Shown here: in pieces, positions 7,032 through 10,416 of the stretch
Layout of the letters: every line of letters begins with the position of its first letter
Position numbering within the stretch: the stretch's first letter is position 1
Source of the DNA: Gammaproteobacteria bacterium
GTDB taxonomy: Bacteria > Pseudomonadota > Gammaproteobacteria > S012-40
Direction of reading: 5' to 3'
Length of the DNA stretch: 10,416 bases
Assembly: GCA_029864945.1 (NCBI GenBank)
Contig: JAOTSL010000087.1
Location: forward strand, 1-10,416
Notes under the pieces: model-generated
The model's input: the letters and a program-made list of their open reading frames with translations, nothing else
Database searches by the model: none
Told to the model about the DNA's origin: nothing
Program-made: the position numbers and the translations under genes

Positions 7032-8057
7032 TTATTGTTTCACATCGCTAGGTTTCACATCGCTAGTATCTAGGTCAGGAATATAACGACTAACGACACT
7101 ACCCGATAAAAACCCAAAGACCAGCCGACGAGATTTATACCAATAAGTACCAAAGTAAATAACAAACAGACCTAAGCCCACTAATATATAAATCATCGTA
7201 TCCTGAGTGTTATTATCATTATTTTGCAGTAGTTGTGTAAGCGCATAAATCATATACAGCTGCGTTGAAATCAACATAACTCTTCTGTCAATCAGTAGCG
7301 AAAGCAAAAAGAAAACAACGAAAAAAATAATCATCAGTATTTCTATATTCATCGAATGAATCCACGTCTCATTACTCATAAACAATGAAATCATAACGCC
7401 ATGAACAATTAATGGTGATGCGAGCAAATATAACCAAAATGCATTATCACTCAAGTGCGTTAGTCTTTTTGTATCTTGCGAATCAAACCACAGTGCAGCA
7501 ACAAAAATAAGCAAACCGAGGCTCACAAAAAGAGCTGGGGTTTCAAATACACTTAAGCCAATCATTGCAACTGGTAAAGCCACCAGCCCCAACGAAAATG
7601 GTAATAGACTAAATGGCATTTTATAACGTATATAAAATAATAAACTGGTCAAACTCAACGCACTAAATCCCAAAATCATTGCGTTTTCATTTCCAAAAGG
7701 AATAGCTTTACTCACAAAAAATATAATTGAGATTAAAATAGCAATGCCCGGCAGAGCCAAGCGGCGCACCCGCACTAGCCATTCGGCCAGCCCTACAAAA
7801 CCAGCCGCGGGAATTAAATAATAGTAACCTGGTAGATTTGCTAAATTAATTGCTACCACCAACAAAACAATGCCTAATGTGATAAACATATCGCCAAAAC
7901 TACGCACAAATTTTATTGGCTGCTCACCACCACCTAACAGGGGATCAGGAAGCGCATCAGTTTTTTGATTTTGAATAAACTGGAAGAGCGGCTCAATTTG
8001 CTCAGCCGCGATAATATTTTCCTGAGCCGCTTGCTCTAAAGTCGATTTTAAAATCAA
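7032..8057 (-). CDS. Conserved-type polytopic inner-membrane protein of unknown function
   Basis: 341 residues from a TTG at 8057. GGAG (8063-8066 plus coordinates) lies five bases upstream, and the TTG overlaps the deaminase TGA as TTGA. The next Met is residue 57, so starting there would lose the soluble N-terminus. Residues 1-50 form a soluble segment with a L-x-x-A-x-x-x-x-I-I-x-x-x-Q-I-x-x-L pattern, seen in several DUF2157-like membrane proteins; that link is tentative. About ten hydrophobic spans follow between 57 and 306, for example 57-75, 100-119, 126-143, 150-170, 174-191, 207-226, 238-256 and 287-306. A cytosolic-style loop, D192-x-x-D195-x-x-R198-x-T200, leads into SDNAFWLYLLASPLIVHG (203-220), which looks like a family signature. 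No transporter or enzyme motif is recognised. Coupling to adenine deaminase suggests co-expression, not necessarily a shared pathway. Confidence 0.85.
   Translation of the reverse strand: MILKSTLEQAAQENIIAAEQIEPLFQFIQNQKTDALPDPLLGGGEQPIKFVRSFGDMFITLGIVLLVVAINLANLPGYYYLIPAAGFVGLAEWLVRVRRLALPGIAILISIIFFVSKAIPFGNENAMILGFSALSLTSLLFYIRYKMPFSLLPFSLGLVALPVAMIGLSVFETPALFVSLGLLIFVAALWFDSQDTKRLTHLSDNAFWLYLLASPLIVHGVMISLFMSNETWIHSMNIEILMIIFFVVFFLLSLLIDRRVMLISTQLYMIYALTQLLQNNDNNTQDTMIYILVGLGLFVIYFGTYWYKSRRLVFGFLSGSVVSRYIPDLDTSDVKPSDVKQ
7037..7066 (-). repeat. Exact 15-bp tandem duplication at the 3' end of the membrane-protein gene
   Basis: GTTTCACATCGCTAG occurs twice with no gap (7037-7051 and 7052-7066). 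In the gene it adds five codons and produces the C-terminus S-D-V-K-P-S-D-V-K-Q just before the stop. It is a fresh in-frame slippage duplication in a tail that is probably tolerant to length change. Confidence 0.95.
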
Positions 8058-8066
8058 AGTAACTCC
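8054..8066 (-). promoter_or_regulatory. Ribosome site and TTGA stop-start overlap
   Basis: On the minus strand the end of the deaminase gene reads GATGGAGTTACTTTGA. TGA (8056-8054) ends the deaminase and TTG (8057-8055) starts the membrane protein; GGAG (8066-8063) is five bases before the TTG. This supports the TTG start and suggests ribosome re-initiation. Confidence 0.8.
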
Positions 8067-9049
8067 ATCATTTGTTGTTTTCTTTCCTTACTTGCAAAAC
8101 TTGCTTCAATACTATTTTTCACTATACTTATCGCCTGATCTTTACTCATATCAAGTGATTCAGCTAGGGCCACAAAATTTTCTGTCATATAACCACCAAA
8201 ATACGCTGGGTCATCTGAGCTAACCGTAACGCAAACACCCTGTTCCAGCATTGCTAAAATATTATGCTGGGACATATCGTCAAATACACACAACTTAGTA
8301 TTTGATAAAGGGCAAACCGTTAATGGCATCCTGGTTTCAATAAGGTATTTCATTAATTTAGGGTCATCGGTAGAGCGAACACCATGATCTACACGTGACA
8401 CTTTTAAATCATTTATTGCCGTCCACACATATTCGGCTGGTCCTTCTTCACCAGCATGGGCAACTGTTAACAATCCTAACTCACGCGCTTTGGCAAAAAC
8501 TCGACTGAATTTTTGAGGTGGCTGCCCGAGTTCAGAACTATCTAAACCGACACCGATAATCAAATCAAGAAATGGCTCAGCCTGAGCCAAGGTTTTAAAA
8601 GCTTCATCTTCACTAAGATGACGCAAAAAACACATAATAAGTTTACTGCTAATACCCAACTGGGATTCCGCATCTTTTAACGCTCGCGAAATACCCTTCA
8701 CAACAGTTCCGAATGGAACACCTCTATCGGTGTGTGTTTGGGGATCGAAAAATGGCTCAACATGTATTACATTTTGCTCGTGGCATTTTGTCAAATAGGC
8801 CCATGTCAGATCATAAAAATCATCTTCCTCCAACAGTACGTTGGCCCCTTGGTAATAAATATCTAAAAAATCCTGCAAATTACTAAACTGATAAGCCTGC
8901 CTCACCTGCTCTACAGATTCAAAAGGTAAAGTGATCTGATTTTTTTGTGCCAACTTAAACATCAACTCAGGCTCCAAACTACCTTCCAAATGCAAGTGTA
9001 GCTCTACCTTGTGTAGTTTATTTAACCAATCTCTGCTTACAGTGTTCAT
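8054..9049 (-). CDS. add: Adenine deaminase (adenosine/AMP deaminase superfamily)
   Basis: 331 residues from an ATG with a purine-rich GAGAAGAG upstream. It belongs to the zinc-dependent adenosine deaminase fold. Visible residues: H18 and H20 (in ELHLHLEG), H198 and catalytic E201 (in TVAHAGEEG), H222 (in DHGV), and D279 with D280 (in SSDDPAYFGG), giving the usual zinc set H18/H20/H198/D279. EPFFDPQTHTDRG (98-110), FLRHLSE (141-147) and PLSNTKLCVFDDMSQH (247-262) match the bacterial and fungal adenine deaminase branch, so the likely reaction is adenine to hypoxanthine plus ammonia in purine salvage. Such genes are often annotated add, although adenosine is probably not the main substrate. Length is normal for the branch. 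It heads an operon: its last codons carry the ribosome site for the membrane-protein gene. A predicted extended -10 promoter and an 11-bp direct repeat lie upstream. Confidence 0.95.
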   Translation of the reverse strand: MNTVSRDWLNKLHKVELHLHLEGSLEPELMFKLAQKNQITLPFESVEQVRQAYQFSNLQDFLDIYYQGANVLLEEDDFYDLTWAYLTKCHEQNVIHVEPFFDPQTHTDRGVPFGTVVKGISRALKDAESQLGISSKLIMCFLRHLSEDEAFKTLAQAEPFLDLIIGVGLDSSELGQPPQKFSRVFAKARELGLLTVAHAGEEGPAEYVWTAINDLKVSRVDHGVRSTDDPKLMKYLIETRMPLTVCPLSNTKLCVFDDMSQHNILAMLEQGVCVTVSSDDPAYFGGYMTENFVALAESLDMSKDQAISIVKNSIEASFASKERKQQMMELL

Positions 9050-9088
9050 ATAGCTCTTCTCATATCAGTTGAATATTTCATCACGTTC

Positions 9089-9110
9089 TTTATGCAGTTT
9101 TTATGCAGTT
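9089..9110 (-). repeat. Two tandem 11-bp repeats in the adenine deaminase leader
   Basis: On the minus strand AACTGCATAAA occurs twice without a gap (plus coordinates 9100-9110 and 9089-9099). The copies are identical and lie at the predicted transcription start, about one helical turn each. That position would suit a repressor operator. The motif does not match the PurR box. Confidence 0.75.
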
Positions 9111-9115
9111 TTCTG

Positions 9116-9124
9116 ATTATCTCA
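9116..9124 (-). promoter_or_regulatory. Candidate extended -10 promoter of adenine deaminase
   Basis: The minus strand reads TGA-GATAAT (plus 9124-9116), matching the TGn extended -10 with five of six hexamer bases. No good -35 is present at 16-18 bp. Transcription would begin near 9109 and give a leader of about 60 nt. Confidence 0.45.
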
Positions 9125-9208
9125 CCGGGGTTTCGCCCTTGTTATTTAGCAAATACGAAATCCGCCTCTAGTGAGGCCAATAATGACCACAAATAGTAAG
9201 TGACGATT

Positions 9209-9230
9209 AAAAAACAATCTTAAGCGATTG
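9209..9230 (-). terminator. Weak intrinsic terminator at the end of the SpeE-like gene
   Basis: On the minus strand CAATC (9230-9226), a six-base loop that includes the TAA stop, and GATTG (9219-9215) form a short stem followed by six T (9214-9209). A stem of 5 bp is marginal, so read-through into the adenine deaminase gene is likely. Confidence 0.4.
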
Positions 9231-10002
9231 AACTCAAATTACGATAATAATACATCAAGGGCATATTCACTTGCTCTACCAATAGCTGGGCCCGACTCTT
9301 CAAAACATCATTTCCAATCTGAGTCGGATTTTTTTGACAAAATAAAACCCAATTACCATTAATCACACTACAAACTGAAATATTTTCAAAAAGCGAGTGA
9401 AGTATTCGCATCAGCGACAATTCAGCCTCTGGTTCAGTATGTAAATTTAACACCAAGCAACCATGAGCAGTCAGCACATTGTGACAACTTTTAATAAAAT
9501 GTTCCTGGCTCTGTAACTCTGCTGCTTCATTTTTTTCGAATAGATCACTAAATATCAAGTCAGTGCTTTCAGGACTTGAGTCGGATAAATATAAATAAGC
9601 GTCGCTTTGCACAACATTTAAAGACGCATCTCGCGGCAACAAAAACCATTCATAGGCAACATCAATCACTGCTTGTCTCAACTCAACCACTTGAATGTTC
9701 AACTCAGCAAAAAAATGCCTCAGACAAATTGCCAGGCTTCCACCGCCCAGTCCGAGTAAGGTAACGTGTTTGGCATCAACAAAAATCAATCCCAGCAACA
9801 TAACTTGAGTATAATTGTATACAAGATAATAAGGCTTTTTTATGTAAACTGCGCTTTGCTCCATAGCAGAGCCAAAACTCAGTACGCGCTTATCCCCACG
9901 CTGGGTAACCACTACCACACCGAATTCATCTTCTGTGCGATAGATCTCTTTACCCTGGCCAGTAGTCGTATAAATTGACGAACTGTGTTGAATGTTTTTC
10001 AA
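9220..10002 (-). CDS. Spermidine-synthase-like protein (methyltransferase fold, possibly non-canonical)
   Basis: 260 residues from a TTG at 10002; AAGAGG (10007-10012 plus coordinates) lies four bases upstream, and the next Met is residue 47. The core matches the SpeE-like Rossmann fold: a short N-terminal beta region (about 20-55), L-L-G-L-G-G-G-S (82-89) as nucleotide-binding motif I, V-V-E-L (105-108) ending strand 2 with acidic E107, Q-S-D-A (132-135) and S-D-L-F (152-155) after strand 4, then L-N-L-H. Classical aminopropyltransferases have a G-G-x-D-G loop and a catalytic D-S-x-D-P stretch. Here motif I has Ser at position 89 and the second site reads S-D-L-F. So it probably binds decarboxylated AdoMet or AdoMet but may not make spermidine; many gammaproteobacteria carry such paralogues. 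It has its own promoter and lies 170 bp upstream of adenine deaminase on the same strand. The substrate is unknown. Confidence 0.85.
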   Translation of the reverse strand: MKNIQHSSSIYTTTGQGKEIYRTEDEFGVVVVTQRGDKRVLSFGSAMEQSAVYIKKPYYLVYNYTQVMLLGLIFVDAKHVTLLGLGGGSLAICLRHFFAELNIQVVELRQAVIDVAYEWFLLPRDASLNVVQSDAYLYLSDSSPESTDLIFSDLFEKNEAAELQSQEHFIKSCHNVLTAHGCLVLNLHTEPEAELSLMRILHSLFENISVCSVINGNWVLFCQKNPTQIGNDVLKSRAQLLVEQVNMPLMYYYRNLSSIA

Positions 10003-10012
10003 TTGACCTCTT
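10003..10012 (-). promoter_or_regulatory. Ribosome site supporting the TTG start at 10002
   Basis: The minus strand reads AAGAGGTCAA directly before TTG. The spacing of four bases after AAGAGG is slightly short. No in-frame ATG lies between it and codon 47, which is past the N-terminal strands of the fold, so the TTG is preferred. Confidence 0.6.
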
Positions 10013-10073
10013 AGGTATATTCGTTGAATTTATTGTTTAGATTAAAGTAGTTGTATTAAGCTGAGATAAACAC

Positions 10074-10102
10074 AGTATAAAGACTGCTACAATCTCGAGC
10101 AA
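10074..10102 (-). promoter_or_regulatory. Candidate sigma70-type promoter of the SpeE-like gene
   Basis: On the minus strand TTGCTC (plus 10102-10097) and TATACT (10079-10074) are separated by 17 bp. The -10 matches five of six consensus bases and the -35 three of six. The expected start is near 10067, giving a leader of about 65 nt. Confidence 0.45.
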
Positions 10103-10416
10103 TACACTTAAAAGTTCGCGCATACTCAACTCAAGCCACTGAACGCTTCCGCAATATATTCTCTGAAGGAAAAAGTACTACCGTACAATAGTACATTTTA
10201 ACGGATAGAAAACAACCACCCTCCTCATCGGAAATCTATCAAAGGTATTTGAACAGTGCTATTCTATTATCAACGTGCAAAATCACTGAATTGAGAGTTT
10301 AGAGTTAAGAATTGAGAGCGGCGGTCAGATTTTTTAATATTTCCACACGCCTTCTTATGTTCTCCGTAAATGCCGACAAAAACGCCGACAATTGGCTGGC
10401 TACATAAAGGACTAGA

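Larger units (their letters stand above)
10003..10416. other. Gene-free terminal region with short repeats
   Basis: This 414-bp region has no credible coding frame or RNA gene that I can recognise. It contains the minus-strand promoter candidate; GTAC at 10175, 10183 and 10191 (8-bp spacing; GTACT and AGTAC can pair); GAATTGAGAG at 10288-10297 and 10309-10318 around TTTAGAGTTAA; and GCCGACAA at 10372-10379 and 10384-10391 (12-bp spacing). It may be the upstream region of a divergent gene beyond the window. Confidence 0.6.

Noticed and set aside
9164..9177. GCCTC-TAGT-GAGGC hairpin as a terminator for the SpeE-like gene
   Set aside because: The stem is 5 bp and no T-run follows on either strand; the CAATC/GATTG stem with six T at 9209-9230 is the better candidate.
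9576..9978. Two short plus-strand frames within the SpeE-like gene
   Set aside because: They lie fully inside a well-supported minus-strand gene and have no recognisable domain.

Overview
The window looks like chromosomal DNA of a marine-type gammaproteobacterium. Base composition is moderately AT-rich. The adenine deaminase and the RhlE-type helicase resemble those of Pseudomonas and Cellvibrio relatives, and there is a very large calcium-domain surface protein. The lineage is inferred from protein style only; no rRNA or other taxonomic marker is present.

Layout. Positions 1-4528 (+) hold the 3' part of a giant exported repeat protein: PKD/K319-like Ig domains, one cadherin/Ig-like domain, nine Calx-beta repeats on an almost exact 342-bp period, and a C-terminal Fn3-like domain. 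The Fn3 domain is interrupted by two short hydrophobic segments, an RRQR turn and a lipobox-like Cys. A bidirectional terminator (4539-4575) separates it from a convergent gene for a small outer-membrane-barrel-like protein (5082-4603, -). A 347-bp divergent intergenic region holds a 13-14-bp minisatellite, a promoter with a perfect TATAAT, and an 11-bp GTAGC repeat in the leader of a DEAD-box helicase gene, rhlE (5430-6713, +). After rhlE comes a 165-bp near-perfect palindrome that looks like a MITE, inserted between the rhlE stop codon and a strong intrinsic terminator.

The rest is on the minus strand: a spermidine-synthase-like methyltransferase-fold protein (10002-9220, TTG start), adenine deaminase (9049-8054), and a polytopic membrane protein (8057-7032). 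The last starts at a TTG that overlaps the deaminase TGA, so the two are probably translationally coupled. Positions 10003-10416 hold a plausible promoter for the minus-strand gene and several short direct repeats, but no recognisable gene.

No dedicated defence, secretion or biosynthetic cluster is visible. The functions are general ones: a surface adhesin, RNA remodelling, purine salvage and envelope proteins. The most unusual item is the split Fn3 with its hydrophobic-hairpin/lipobox insertion at the C-terminus of the giant protein. The palindromic element after rhlE is next.
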